Assembly: GCA_015680685.1 (NCBI GenBank)
Contig: MNCI01008302.1
Coordinates: 223,925 to 287,924, forward strand
From: Gnetum montanum
Taxonomy: Eukaryota; Streptophyta; Gnetopsida; Gnetales; Gnetaceae
DNA length: 64,000 nucleotides
Direction: 5' to 3'
A program made the position numbers and the translations under genes. The notes beneath the pieces were generated by a model. It was not told the DNA's origin, did not search any database, and was given only the letters and a program-made list of their open reading frames with translations. Positions 1-12,085 of this stretch are shown in pieces. Positions within the stretch are counted from its first letter, which is position 1. Each line of letters opens with the position of its first letter.

Positions 1-309
1 TTTATTTGTTACAAGTAGGTATTATAAGGACCGCGTAGACTAGGCAATTGAACAAAATAGGAACTCTCAACAACTCATAGTACTTGGCAAAGTTGGCTGA
101 ATCTCTTTAAGATAAGTCATTTGTAGTTTACACACAATGCAATCATTTCATTTTTCACAACCGCATGCCGCAAAAGCACACACACATACTCGCATTAACT
201 ACTAAGTTTATTTGGAAGTATCTGGGCCTTGGTGTTGCCAGAGACCAGCAAGCACCTAAATCCTATTCAAGGACACTCGTTGACGGTCGCGTCCCAAATG
301 GTCGCCAAC
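1..309 (+). mobile_element. Right end of an N1-family insertion element
   Basis: These bases match, with scattered substitutions, the last 310 bases of the element ending at 20458: the opening tttatttgttacaagtagg, the run about missing 'cacacacatactc', and the final gtcgccaaca. Similarity stops exactly after ccaaca at 309, the same place where the other copy stops, so 309 is a true terminus. The DNA beyond (from 310) is element F1 in minus orientation, so this copy appears to have inserted into F1. The rest of the element lies to the left of the window. Confidence 0.8.
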
Positions 310-504
310 AATCATCATCTTCATTAGAGAGTTGGGAATGAACTTATTGAATGCTATCCATGCCTCCAAAACATGCACATGTTAGGCTCTTAGTTGGCTC
401 CATGGATATTTTGCTGCTATCTGAGTTAGCTATTATCCATTGAGTGACCTCTTACTTTTTGGTTGCTATGTATAAACACCTTTGAATGTTAATTTTTTAT
501 GCAC

Positions 505-960
505 ATTAATTGCATGCCTTAATGTATGTACTCTTGACTGCCCAAATGTTTTGCACACAATTACACCTGTTATTGTTGTATGAAATGCATAGAATACACT
601 TCTTCTCAACCTTTCCTAGCTCATTTTCCTTAGATATTTCTAAAGATAGGTCCTTTATACCCATTTTTGCATCAACCATACTTAACCAAGCCCTTCCCAT
701 GATGATGGGGAATTCATTTTTGCAATTTTCCACCTTGATTACTAGAAAATAAGTAGGATAGGACCACCCACAAACTATGGTCACAATGTCCTCTACTAAT
801 CCCAAAGGAACAGTAATTGACTGATCTGCTAATTCTTATGGATGTTACTCTTCTTAAGAGGTAGTAATTTCCAGGACTTGTACATGTCATGAGAGATGAG
901 GTTAAATCTAGAACCATAGTCAAGAAGAGCTTTACATGGCTCTTGTCTAGCAATCTATAA
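505..960 (-). pseudogene. Retropepsin-like protease remnant, element F1
   Basis: The minus strand shows the two halves of a retroviral-type aspartic protease. Near 940-900 there is an active-site-like stretch LLDYGSRFNLI, where the usual D-S/T-G reads D-Y-G. Nearer 740-660 is FPIIMGRAWLSM, the typical I-L-G-R-x-W-L segment of Ty3/gypsy proteases. The two lie in different frames, so at least one frameshift separates them. It follows gag on the same strand, the usual gag-pro order. No reverse transcriptase follows because the N1 element cuts the sequence at 309. The molecule is clearly dead. Confidence 0.65.
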
Positions 961-1663
961 ATAGATGAGTAAATAGCCTAGGTTATATCTTTTCATAGAA
1001 AGATTGCTAGCCTTGATCCAATCCGAAACAACATGAGTTAGCATTATAGTGTGGATCCTAGATGGCACTTAATTTGAAGGGCAATCAAAGGTATTTGATG
1101 CAAAGGATGAGGATGCTGGAGATGCAAGAAGATTAATCGGAGTAGGTTGTGAGGGCTAGAGAGGACTGCTAGGCTAGAAGAAAGGTCTTTTCCTTGATCA
1201 ATTATTCATACCACTTGGTTGAAAAACTGGTTGAGTGTATAGCCCTTGTAGCATTTCATTGTTGTGGCTATGGATGAATCTCACCCTACATAGATGGAGT
1301 AGGAGGTAACTGGGTTGAAGGTGGAGGTGTATGTGCAAAGGGATGTGAAGGATGATAAGGATACAGGTATGGGTTTTTCCCTCGAGTAGGTGATGAATGT
1401 ATTTGGTGGTGCTCTAGAGGATAATAGTGATGCTAGAATGATGCATGACTTGTATAACTTTTAGGGAATACGAGCTACTAAACATAGTATCCATATGGAT
1501 CTAGTTGTCTATAAGGGTATTTCTACCTTGGCGGTGGCATTACCCATGATTGTGGTTGGTACCACTATTAGTATTTTTCATAAGGTTGTGAAGGAGTTCC
1601 ACTTGGGTAGTAAGCTTGGTGTTGTTGGTGGAACTGCCTTGAGCTACCTTGAGGGTAAGGTAA
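961..1663 (-). other. Gag-protease linker of F1, no clear frame
   Basis: This stretch joins the gag remnant to the protease remnant on the minus strand. I see no long frame or recognisable motif on either strand; it is probably decayed C-terminal gag of F1. Confidence 0.4.
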
Positions 1664-3520
1664 TCATCTAGAAGCTTGCCTACATGCTAGGTGAGGATTC
1701 AATGCGTACACTCCAAACTCTTGTAATTTTGACACTATAGGGAAATATCCCTTTGGATGCTCATATTGGAAAATTTCACATTCAGTTTCATCATCAAAGT
1801 TAAACTCCCCAACGTCCTCTACTACAACAACTTTTCCATTACCTATTTGGTAGGGACGTTCAGCTTCTTTTTGCCTCTTGTGATTACAATCACTATTTTT
1901 CTTTTTGGATTCTTCAGTAATCTTTAAAGTAGTTTGAAACTTTTCATCCAAAGAGTCTCATGACTTGTGAACCTTGGGTAAAATGTCAGACATAGATCTT
2001 TGAATAGGAAAGGTCTTTCTATTCACCACTTCATCAAGTGGTGATTCCTCCTTGTCACAAAATCAAACCTCTCATTTTCTAATGGAGGGGTCCCTATTAT
2101 ACTCTTCAGCACTTTCCCTCTTTTGTAGCTCACCTTCTTTTTTTTCTATTTTCTCAATTAGGCTTTGGATATAATGGGCTCTCAGTTCAAATAATCTTCC
2201 TTGGGCATACACCCCAAGGGTTCTTCTAGTCTTGGCTCTGAGCCCATCTATGATGTGGCAAAGTTTTTTCCTCTAAGAATAACCATGGCTAGTGCATCAA
2301 TGTAAGAGTGAATAATATTAGCCCATGGTGTTATCCAAGGTTTCATGTGCTCCCTATTTTTACCCTTGGATTTATCTTCTTAGATTAGATACTCTAGAGT
2401 ATGTTTGATATTTATCATTAAATAGCTTTAGCATGATACTCCATCTGCAAATAGATTCTAGCTTTAAGGATTAGTACCAACTTTCAACTTCTTTGATGAG
2501 TGTCCTTATGAAAAGCTTGAGTTTTTTCCATTCATTCTCTATGTTTTGCAAAGCATAGGCATCATGAAAAGCTTATAGATGTGTCTATGGATCAGAACTG
2601 TATCCCCCCTCAAATCTTGGAATATTGTTCATGTCTAGGAACTTGATTTGGCTATCCTTCATATGCCTAGTTAGAATTTTAACTACCTCTACAATGTTGA
2701 GCATGCTTCAAGTTACCAATAGAGGTTCAACATCATCATTGTGTCGGTGACGTTGATGATGGTTTTGACCATCCTTTGATTTTGGTGGCATTCATGGTCA
2801 TTGTTATCTAGCTAATCACCTTCATCATAGTTTTTTTTTATGGTAGCTTCCATGAGAATCATCAAATGAAGAGGAATGTTTGGAATCAGATGAAGAAGAT
2901 GAAGAGGAAGGTGGACCGCCATTGCCACCGCAGTGTTCACCACCACTCTTATGCTTGTTAAGATCACCATCCTTAGATCCGTTGTTATTGTGATGTTTAC
3001 CTAAGTCCCTACCTTGCTTATCACTCTTTTTTGAATCCAATTTATGAATAGTGGATTGTAGGGTTAGGTTCACACCCTTGACATCAGTAGTAGGTAGTGG
3101 AGAAGCTTCATGTTGAGAACCCTCAGTAGGAGAATCCTCAATGTCATCTTGATTTAGTAAGAATAAGGGATTGGTGTAATGTTTCATATTTGTAACTTCA
3201 TGGAGTTTCTTCTGACGTTGATCTCTTTTACATTGTGTTTCAGTGGGATAGTAGTCTTGAGTGTCATATCCATCCACAACATATTCTTCATGAAGACCTA
3301 CTATGTCCAACTTCTTAAGGGTTTTGAATAGCATCCCGAGCACAGATTGATTAGGGGGCAAGACGATGTTGCCCTCTATATCATGCCATCGCATCTATTC
3401 ATCTTGATGTAGGATGAATGTGAAGTTTGATACAAACTCATCTAAATGAGGGTATACCACCTTGCATTCTTGTTGGATTGGTGGTTTGGTATCTTCGAGC
3501 TTGCAAGAAGAAGAGGACAT
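1664..3520 (-). pseudogene. Gag polyprotein remnant, element F1
   Basis: Read on the minus strand, an ATG at 3520 opens MSSSSCKLEDTKPP. After 41 codons there is one TAG, then the frame continues to 2825. That part ends in a low-complexity Ser/Asp/His/Lys-rich tail. Further along (about 2700-2170), in broken frames, comes the gag capsid-like region containing LQAFHDAYALQNIENEW and LFNDKYQTYSRVS. The gag of element C at 45903-46300 has closely similar words in the same order, so F1 and C belong to one family. A charged segment at 1951-1664 may be the C-terminal part. Several stops and frameshifts make it non-functional. The start was chosen because it sits just inside the primer binding site. 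Confidence 0.7.
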
Positions 3521-3657
3521 TTTGCAAAACAAAATAAAATTGTCACTGTGCTTTTATAATTTTAATGTATAGTGGGAATGATATTGACCTTGAGGTTCAT
3601 ATAATGATATTAATGGTATTCACTTAGACCTAAATAGCACATGTTCCACAAACAAAG

Positions 3658-3675
3658 TCCCCGACAATGGTGCCA
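3658..3675 (-). other. Primer binding site of F1 (tRNA-Asp type)
   Basis: On the minus strand the 18 bases read TGGCACCATTGTCGGGGA, near the 3' end complement of plant tRNA-Asp known from several Ty3/gypsy lineages (from memory). It lies one base inside the LTR end at 3677. C has a matching site at 36149. Confidence 0.75.
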
Positions 3676-3676
3676 A

Positions 3677-4678
3677 TGATGAGTGGCAAGGTACCCCTAC
3701 GTCCAACCATATGAATCATAAAGCATTCATGTGCCATCTGGTCAAATTTGGTGGACTTTGTCATTTCTAGTGCACTAGCCCTTTAGGAAGTGAATCTAGC
3801 CTTAAGGTCAATCATTGTCTTTCCAATTACACTTGTGATGTTTGTTGGTATGGTTAAGTGTAACTTAGGCATTCGATTTTTATCATTTTTTATGTTTTAT
3901 AGTTCGGTGCTTGAAATGTAGATAAAAAGGAATTTGATTAACTAATCTAAATTAACTAATTAACTATCATTTAACTAATCCTAACATAAGTATCCATTCC
4001 TACTTTCTGTACACATTCTGAACTGACATATCCACTACTAGGTGACCAAGCGCTATGCTACTAGGCATACCAAGCAATAATGCTACTAGGATTTCTAAGT
4101 TAATATGTGTTATGCTCTAAGTGGTTGTACTTATGTATTTAATTTATCTAGCTTAATTACTTCATTAACTCAATTGCTGAAAAATATTTATGAAATAATT
4201 GAAACCATTTAACAAATAACTAAAAACATTGAATGCATAAATGAAATAGCTAATCTATTCAAAGTGCTATAAGGTTTATCAGAAAGCTCATCTTTATTAC
4301 TGCACACACTATTGTGCTTAGGTACAACAATGCTCAAATAAAGATCTATACACTCAATGACTCTTGCTGCAGGCACTCGAAGGAAAAATTGTAATTTTCA
4401 AATGGAAAAAATGCAAGATCTCCACTGCAACTACAATCTACCTATGCCATAAATGCTGCTGCAAATGCGTATTTATAGCTAACACATGACACTATGTCGA
4501 TGGGGCCTCATCAACGCATGGGAGGATGCATCAACTAGGCCTCATCGACAAGGCCAAGTTGATGAGGTTACATCGAGCCCTTCTCAATGAAGCCAACTTA
4601 ACACAAGTCATCAATTTGGAAGGATGCTAGTGATCTATTGTTTGTAATTTATCAATATTTATTATATTATATTTAACA
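3677..4678 (-). repeat. 5' LTR of element F1
   Basis: The LTR is defined at its inner side by the primer site and CA end (tgatg on the plus strand at 3677). The outer side is an inferred TG start at 4678, giving about 1.0 kb. It contains a TATA-like motif on the minus strand (gctataaatacg near 4475). The homologous LTR of G at 29174 shares blocks in order, including tatggttaagtgtaact and the accaagcg repeats. The outer boundary is uncertain by tens of bases. Confidence 0.65.
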
Positions 4679-4760
4679 ATGAGGTGTTAGCCTAGTGATA
4701 AGACTCAAGCTTCAAGTCATAATTTTGATTCTAGTAGGTAATGTTGAGTTATAAATTTCT
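4679..4760 (+). repeat. Possible tRNA-derived SINE fragment
   Basis: The bases tagcctagtgata resemble an internal A box, and ttttgattctag about 30 bases later resembles a B box. The spacing fits a tRNA-related SINE head. No target duplication or tail could be fixed, so this is only a weak candidate. Confidence 0.22.
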
Positions 4761-5353
4761 AATTGAATCACATGTTTTTCAATAGATCTTATGTTTTTTC
4801 AATGGATCTAATGTTTCTCCAATGAATATGATTTTTTAGTGGATTTAATATTTCTTTAGAAAATCTATTTGGAATTACATGCAATGCTACCAGATTTAGT
4901 AGGTGATCCTTCAAGCAGATCCACCACTTCTTAATGATTCTACAAATTACTTGATGATTTATATGAATTAATTACTTAGGAAATTTTTGGAAGTATCTTT
5001 TCATGTAGATTCTAAATTTTTTACCTTGTTTCTCAATTTTTTTGAATCATTTAAATTTCGTTTGAAAAGATTTCATTTTGCATGTTGTCCATGTACGTGA
5101 TCTATCAAACTCATTTTTGGTGGTAGAATTTTTTGATTCAAGGATGATTTCTAAGGTCCTTGATATTGGTGTTTTCAATCATCATCATGCTCTATTAATT
5201 ATTTGCAAGTAGAGTTTCTCTTTTAATCTAACATCTCCTAAATTTTGAAGGGTTCTATTCTTGTTGAATTATAAAATCTTCCATTGATTTTTGAAAAAGT
5301 TAAAAGGGATATTGTCTTTCAAATTAGATCAATTAAATATTTTGAATCCCTAA
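4761..5353. other. AT-rich flank of element A
   Basis: This is AT-rich DNA with repeated atgtttttcaatggat-like words near 4770-4840 and no supportable gene. It ends with cctaa, the left partner of the target duplication of element A. Confidence 0.5.
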
Positions 5354-5632
5354 TGAAACATCCCAAAATTTGAAGGCATGCTTGCTTCTCTAGGTCTTTG
5401 CAAACCGCGCAGTGTCACGGCAGTTCTTCAAGAGATGGATGCTCTGATGTTCAGACTGTCCAGTTCGACAGCTTTCCTACCCCAGGTGTCAATAGGCTAA
5501 ATGGATTATCCAGCCTACCCACCTAAGTAGTTCATCCAGCGAACAATGCACTTAGGAGTGGTGTGTGGAATTGTTGGCAGTTCTCAGAATGTGCAAAACG
5601 CTTTAGCAAGTTTTCTAAACCAAGGAGTTTTT

Positions 5633-6225
5633 CTACACTATGCTACGTTGTGTAGTGTAGCAAACTTTAGAAGACATTTGGAAAAGTGTAGTGCTACGCT
5701 ATGCTATGCCATGCAGCATAGCATAGCGTAGCAAAAAACTAGACGGTTAGTCCCCTCACTCGACTTCAAGTCCTTCAGCAATGTCTCCTTCTATCAAAAA
5801 GTGGCGAACTTGGCCAAAAGAAGGCCACGTTGGCCACTATGCTACGCTAAGCTACAAGGCATAGAAAGGCATAGAAATTCTGTAAAAGTGACAGAAGGCA
5901 TCTCAAAGGGCGGGATCAACAAGTTTGCAAGATTCGCAGTGCAAAAGGTAAAGTTTGCAGATTAGCAACATTTTTTGCGACTAAGGATAGTTGCTACGCT
6001 ATACTATGCTACATAGCGTAGCATAGCATAGGAAATATCCAATAAACAATCAGGGCACTTCAAAATTTTTCGACACATGTAGTAGGACACAACACAAATT
6101 TTTGCTTCGAACCGGTGGCTACGCTACGCTACGTTGCGTAGCATAGCACGGCGTAACAAGATGCTACGCCATGCTAACATGCTACACTACAAAGCATAGC
6201 ACAGTGTAGCAAGCAGTTACGCTAC
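5633..6225. repeat. Palindrome cluster in U3 of 5' LTR A
   Basis: At least six inverted or half-inverted copies of the word GCTACGCTATGC/GCATAGCGTAGC occur here. The best is a perfect 17-base inverted repeat (5693-5709 and 5716-5732) around a six-base spacer. Others lie at 5633-5660, 5837-5851, 5992-6031, 6117-6150 and 6161-6215. The 3' LTR holds the same cluster at about 27026-27600, including a perfect 26-base palindrome at 27513-27538. Confidence 0.85.
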
Positions 6226-6440
6226 ATCAATGCACTTCATCCATTTGCACCGTTGGCACACATCTCCAAGTTTTGATAGCACAATTACGACATGGCAGGC
6301 TCGCAATTACAGCGTGGCAGGCTTGTAGTTACAATGGTCATGCATGTCCAATGGTCATTCACACCCATGCGGCATAGACAGGTCAGCATAAGCCCAGGGC
6401 ATGTGGCATCCAAACCACCTCTTTCGTGCACCCTTAGTCC

Positions 6441-6448
6441 TATAAATA
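6441..6448 (+). promoter_or_regulatory. TATA box of element A LTR
   Basis: TATAAATA inside cctataaatacccc. The same box occurs in the 3' LTR (27815) and at the equivalent place in B (37162, 44607) and, on the minus strand, D (47197-47204), marking the U3/R boundary about 30 bases downstream. Confidence 0.7.
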
Positions 6449-7090
6449 CCCCAATAAGCAACGCTCGAGGGGTCCCGGATCCGATTTTCTTGGCAATTTG
6501 GTCGGATAACACTTTTGTTGGCTGACAAGCAAAAAATGTTAAAACTATAACCTTGAGCATTATAAGCTTTCTATTTAACATTGTAAATAGTTAGCACTTT
6601 CAGCTGGCATTTTGTTCTGCTCTTTTCTACCACCTTGGTAGCATTTTGCATTGTTAACACCTGAGGCTGCATTCAAGCACACAAGCATCTTGCTCTACAC
6701 ATCTTGGTTACTCTCGAGATCTCTACACTTCTCAGCGCTGTGCAACTGATTGTATCCACCTTGACAAAGCGAAGTCGTAGCTTCAAAATGGTGCATTTTT
6801 CTAACTACATTTTACTTTGTCTTCTACTTATTATTGCATTTTACACTATTTTCTGTCTCTTTTAGGTTAAGCATTACTTCATGCTATCAGTCTCATTTTC
6901 AAATTATCTAGTTGCAAAACATTATATTAACATTGACTAAGTCCCTATCTGATCAACCAGACCATTCAGGGTGCCCCATTTTCATTCTATCTAGCACGGC
7001 CCTCTCGCAGAAATGGGGTTAAGACTGTCAACAACTGATGACCCATCGGTGTTTTCCAGCCACTGACATTTTCGGTCACTATAGTTTTTC

Positions 7091-7108
7091 TGGTGCTAGA
7101 AGGAGGGT
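7091..7108 (+). other. Primer binding site of element A
   Basis: TGGTGCTAGAAGGAGGGT lies seven bases inside the LTR end. B has TGGCGCTAGAAGGAGGGC at 37790 and D/E has a close variant on the minus strand at 53631-53648. The family thus shares one primer site, unlike the tRNA-Asp type of F1 and C. I cannot name the tRNA with confidence. Confidence 0.7.
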
Positions 7109-7536
7109 CTTTTGGTGCCCTTTTCGCATGTCATGGTAGTCTTGTAAACCTTCTACACCTTGATACACATTAGCGTAAACTTGACACCCACCTATGGTTG
7201 TTTACACGTCATGCGATGTAGATTGGTCACCTCGACGGTTCCTCGACAACCCTACAGGACATAAAGCCTCTGGTCACCAGCTGACTTGCCTATCTTATGG
7301 TAGTCTTGCATGCATTCTATACCATATTGTGCACTAGCATAAACGTGACACCCTTTTGCGGTTGTTTATGCATTGTGTGGTACATATTGGTCGCTTCGAC
7401 GGTTCCTCGGGGGCCCGACAAGACATAAAGCCTTTTTGATTTCTTCCCAATTCCTTTTATTTTGTTGTCTGCAAAACTATTTAGCTTTCCAATTTCCTTG
7501 CTTTTCATGTTTGCAAAATTATCTAGCTTAGTAACA

Positions 7537-10490
7537 ATGACTTCTGCAACTACTACTACTAATACCTTCAACATCAAAGTTCCCATCAAGGTTCAAGGCA
7601 TCACAGGTGCCGAACAACTGCTCAACCAGACACTGGAAACAAGTCGATCCATCAGGATCCAAAATTGAGGACCTAAGGGCTTGGCCCAGCAACATGAGCA
7701 CTATAACTTCCTCTATGCAAAGGTTTAGGCAAACCTACCTTTGGATGTACATGAATTCAAAGGAAAACGTAGCTTCGAGTTCGCTTATTATGATGGGAAG
7801 GAGTTTGTTCCCACTCCTGATGCTTCCATACCTTTGACAAAGATAAATCAAAGGCTTCTAGACTAGCTAATCTACTTGGCCAGACTTAGGGATCAATAGG
7901 ACACAACGTCTAACCAAGATGATGCCTTCCAGGATGAACAAGAGAAACTTGATTCCCAATTTGATGAGGGAGGTCAAACCAACCCCATTCCTGTCCCTCC
8001 TGCCCAGTCCTTCTAGGCCAATCCGTTGTCTATCACCACTCCCTTTGTGATCATGCTTAGGCTCCCACAGCCTACAATCACAACCGCAAATGGTAGCCAT
8101 GTCACCTTCCCTACGTATTAACACCCTTATTCCCCTATTTCATTTGCAGCAACTATGCCTCCGCAAATCGTTCATCAGCTCATTCTTGTAGCACATCACA
8201 CACCAATCACGGCTACCCTACCACATGTTCATACTGTACCTACTTTAAAGTCATATGCAACTTCTATTTCCATTCTTACGTTCACATCTATTCCACCCAC
8301 CGTGGTGGGCTCGGGCCCGTCCACATGGTGCACCCCATTCACTTCTTCGCCTATTTTACAACCATTGCAGATGTCTCATTATGTTCGCCCTTAGACCTAC
8401 CAAACCCCACAAATAGTAAAACCCAACATGGGGCTATGGTTTATTCTACCGACGACACAAGCGGTCTATCCAACAACCCAACCCATGGTTGCTACTCCAA
8501 TAGCACGACCTACCGGGTGGTGGATGCCGCAAGCAGCACTGCTTGTGGGGGCTGTCCCAACGGTACCGCTAATGGGTCACGCTACCACCCCTGCCATTCC
8601 ATAGATGGGAGCTACCTCGATAGTCCCCCAATCATCCACAACATCGCAGGGTCTGGTCCAAGCATTCTAGCTTATCCAGACCCTCACCGAGGAAATAAAA
8701 CGCCTCAAAGCTATCTGGTCTGACACGGTACAAGTCATGGACTTTTACCAGGAAAACCTTATCAACCCTACAATCATCATGCTAATGTTACCCCTAGGGA
8801 TATCCCTCCCACACTTCACAAAGTACGATGAGAAGGGGGATCCCAATGCACATCTTGTTACCTTTAGGTCCAAGTATCTCCTGTTGCAACAATGGCCACA
8901 CACGATTATTCATGTCTTTGCTATGTCCCTAGCTGGGAAAGCCCTGGATTGGTACTGCACGCTGCCACACTCATCCATTTCAACTCTAGAAGAGATTCTG
9001 ACCAAGTTCATGATGCGCTTCAAGTATAACTTGAAGGCAGAAACCATGCTGGATCAGTTGATGAGCATGAAGCAGGATCCTCTAGAACTAGTCTAGAAGT
9101 TCATCCAGCATTGGAGCACAACCCTTAACAAAATCCGTGAGTCCATCATGGAGGCCCACTTGCTAGCTATCTTTAAGGGTGTAGTGAATGACTTTATCAA
9201 GTCCAAACTATACTACCTCGCCCCTCGCAGTCTTAGTCAAGCCTTCGCTTAGACTAAGAGTATACAAGACATGGCCAAGGCAAGCAAAGACTCGGCCTAC
9301 ATTGCCTACAAAAATACCTTCACAAAGAAGGACAAGGATAAGGTCCCAACAACCATAGTGGCTACTGTGATGACCAAGGCCAAGCCTAAACCTAGTAACA
9401 ATGGTAACAAGAACAACAAGAAATCAGCCGCACCTGTAGCTAATCCCAGGCCCAAGCAAGGCAATGCACCACAACTTCTAGTACCTGCACCTAAGACATC
9501 TACACAACCCAAACCGAACTTTGAGTGTAAGGATCACTCAAAGTGCATCCTACTACCTCTCAAGCCTTTAAAACTTCTGAAGAAGCTACTGGCAGTGGGG
9601 CACATCCAACATAAGTAGATGTCGAAAGAAGGAATCAGAAGACATCAGTGCTACTGCGAGCTCCTTAGGAACCCCTCTTTGGCCTTGCCCAATGAGCTCC
9701 TAGTTCCTAAGGGTTTTAGGCTAGATCGGTTCTGTAACTACCACTAATAGTATGTTCACAATACAGATTACTATCTAGTGTTGCAAGATGACATCCAAAG
9801 GTTGATTGATCAGGGAAAACTGGTGTTGGATGAAAGAAACCCAGTACGTCCCAAAAATCAATCCCTACACATCTACGCATATCCCCTCAACACCAATAAT
9901 GCTAGTTATGTTATCAACACCATTGACATTGACAATGATCCTAAGCCGCCTTAGTAGCCATTTGTGGTCTGCGTGCCTCAGCGTAGGGTACCAGCACCAC
10001 CAGCGGCTAGCCGAAGCTCGCAACATTCATTCATTCTAAGAGTCCCTCCACGAGCATCCATCTCTATGTCACCTATTAGCAAAACCATGCTACCTTGCCC
10101 ATTAACACCGTTAGCTCTGTTTATCATCAGGGGGTCGACTCCTTCGATAGCTCCTGCCCCACGCAAGACAACTGAATAACCTTCTTGTCCTAAAAAATGG
10201 GAAGTGTCTTTTGCAGGTGAGACATCGAGAGGAAGTACCACACCAGGTATTTCCAACCCTATGTCTTCACCCCCTACATCCATGCCCTCATCACCAAAGA
10301 GGGACGTTGCTATAACCACACAGTCCTTGCCACCCAGCCAGAAAGGATCTAAGCCTAGGTCCGAAGTTGCCCCTCCTCGGGAAATTTGTCTCTTGGGACG
10401 AATCGAAGAGGAGGAAAGCATTAAATAGGGGGGTGGTCAGGACCTCTTGGATGCCCTCACTCAGGTTAAACAAGCTCTAAAATAAGAAAA
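7537..10490 (+). pseudogene. Gag polyprotein remnant, element A
   Basis: From ATG at 7537 (MTSATTTTNTFNIKVP) one frame continues to about 10490 with roughly a dozen stops and no frameshift. The N-terminal third is Pro/Thr-rich. The capsid-like core follows at about 8737-9250, including KYDEKGDPNAHLVTF, LDWYCTLPHSSIS and FIKSKLYYL. After a Lys/Asn-rich linker there are degenerate Cys/His knuckles (FECKDHSKC near 9520; a second near 9735 with IQRLIDQGKL). B and D carry the same gag, with the core words in the same order. Gag assembles the cytoplasmic virus-like particle. A small deletion near 10490-10505 shifts the frame before the protease. The copy is non-functional. Confidence 0.85.
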
Positions 10491-10499
10491 ATACTACAC

Positions 10500-11357
10500 T
10501 AAACTTGTACGACCTACTCATGATGTCTGTCCCACACCGTGAGGCTCTAATCCGCATGTTGACAGCAATTCCAGTCAACGAAGACATGCTAGTGGAAGAG
10601 GAAGCGATCCACTCAGTCATGCTTCCGTCTACACCTACAGAGCCATAACCATCTCAACTAAATTTTAGCAAAGACTCCATTAGGGAAGATCCTGAAAGGG
10701 GTCAGGTGACTACAACACCCCTTTTCATCACAATTTAGGTCGACCAACACTAGATTTGAAGGGTACAAGTTGATGATGGGGCTACCACGAACGTCATCCC
10801 CTTCCCTATTGTGGAAAATTTGGGCTTGGTTGACTAGATCAAACCCACAACAATGTCATGACTAAGGTCATTCAATGGAGCACGCATCCTGGTGAAGGGC
10901 ATGGTTCACATAGACTTCGTGGTAAGGGAAAAATTCCCCATAAACATGACGTTCATCATGGTTGAGAAGATGCCTAGGTTTAACTTGATCTTGGGGAGAT
11001 CATGGTTAGCACAACTTAGGGCTATCTCTTCACCCATTCACCAGGAAATCCACCTACCATACGTAGGAAGGGAGGTGGTGATCCATGGTGACGAGGTAGC
11101 AGCCCAAGCAATCAATAACATAGACATGGAGCAGGGCTCAGAGGTCGTAACCTCTAAGAATGAAGCACCTGCTTATGCATACACTAACCATCCATCAGGT
11201 GAATCAGCCCAGCAAGTTGATTTCCAGAATGAAAATGTGTAGGTTGAGTTACCCTTCCAAGAGGAGGACAATGATGCAAACGAAGGCCCTAGCAAAATGC
11301 CTTAGCCTTACGTTCCGCTCAACTCGTAATGGGTCAACAAGCAGTTACGCATAGCTT
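10500..11357 (+). pseudogene. Retropepsin-like protease remnant, element A
   Basis: Frame 2 continues from YDLLMMSVPHREAL, equivalent to the gag-protease linker of B. The active-site strand VDDGATTNVIPF lies near 10767-10800, and the second signature FNLILGRSWLAQL near 10980-11015. The active-site triplet is D-D-G rather than D-S/T-G. The same change occurs in B and D, so it is a family trait and not random damage. Stops at several positions, mostly TAG, break the frame. After the protease the frame runs into a Pro/Glu-rich tail and ends near 11357. Confidence 0.8.
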
Positions 11358-11514
11358 AGTAACCCTACTACTTCCTACCCAGTCGCCATCCTTTGTACAT
11401 TACCATCCTTCATTGTTTGCATCCATCTATCTACGAAAGTTACCGATTAGCCATTGTTCAAGTTGTTAACATATCATCTCTTTGGCATGCTACGCTATGG
11501 CCCAAAACAACCTA

Positions 11515-11690
11515 AAACCTACAAAGGCCCGAAATGGCCTAAAACTAGCAAAGGCCCGAAATAGCCTAAAACTAGCAAAGGCCTAAAATGGCCTAAAACT
11601 ATTCTTCCCCATGGCCTGAAATGGCCTAAAACTAGATATGGCCTGAATTGACCTAAAACTAGCAAGAGCCCAAAACAACCTAAAAATAGC
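11515..11690 (+). repeat. Tandem array 1 of element A
   Basis: About six units of roughly 27-31 bases with the consensus ggcccgaaatggcctaaaac followed by tagcaaa. The core cctaaaactagca is shared with the arrays in B, D and E. Just upstream (11485-11500) lies one copy of the LTR word gcatgctacgctatgg. The stretch from 11691 to 11862 holds no gene. Confidence 0.8.
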
Positions 11691-11862
11691 ACATGAAAGA
11701 ATGAAAATTTTACACAAAATGTAGCACATAGAAAATGCACAAGTTAACACAGAATCAATTTCTTTTCCAAAATTCTCTTATTTATTCAACACTTTTTTCT
11801 TTTGGATAATGTTTGCAAAACATTTTACAAAAATTCAAAATTTCAAAAAAAATCCCATGTTG

Positions 11863-12042
11863 TCATGGGTTGTCTATGTTCGCATCATCTTCACCATTCA
11901 TTTCTACATCATTTCCTTTTGCATTACCTCCCCATGCATTGTCCTCTGCTGGCTCTTCATTCTTTCCCTCTACGGGCCCTACGCCCTCACCTAAAACCTG
12001 CATCATAGGAATGAAGTGGTCAGCTAGGGCAACAAACGCAAG
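11863..12042 (-). pseudogene. Exon 8 of the antisense gene: acidic tail
   Basis: Sixty codons including the stop, with no internal stop: LAFVALADHFIPMMQVLGEG, then an Asn/Glu/Asp/Gly-rich end finishing DDANIDNP before TGA at 11865-11863. Phase matches exon 7 if the 43-base stretch 12043-12085 (gttag...tgtag) is removed; without removal a TAA follows at once. Confidence 0.7.
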
Positions 12043-12085
12043 CTACAATAGAGCATAAGCATTAATATAGTAGAAAGAAACTAAC

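Larger units (their letters stand above)
5354..7083 (+). repeat. 5' LTR of element A
   Basis: This 1730-base LTR matches 26749-28443 end to end. In the first roughly 215 aligned bases I count by hand about 28 differences, about 22 of them transitions, so the element is old and deamination-marked. U3 holds a cluster of palindromic GCTACGCTATGC words (5633-6225). A TATA box lies at 6441. R-U5 runs from about 6470 to 7083 and includes the acceptor-side CTTTTCTACCACCTTGG. Confidence 0.9.

Noticed and set aside
5070-5353. Possible LINE endonuclease tail (LDIGVFNHHHALLI)
   Set aside because: Only a vague resemblance, with no second motif, no RT and no tail.
9306-9512. Minus-strand hydrophobic frame with Leu/Gly-rich segments
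   Set aside because: Complement of the Lys/Pro/Asn-rich gag linker of element A; a shadow frame.
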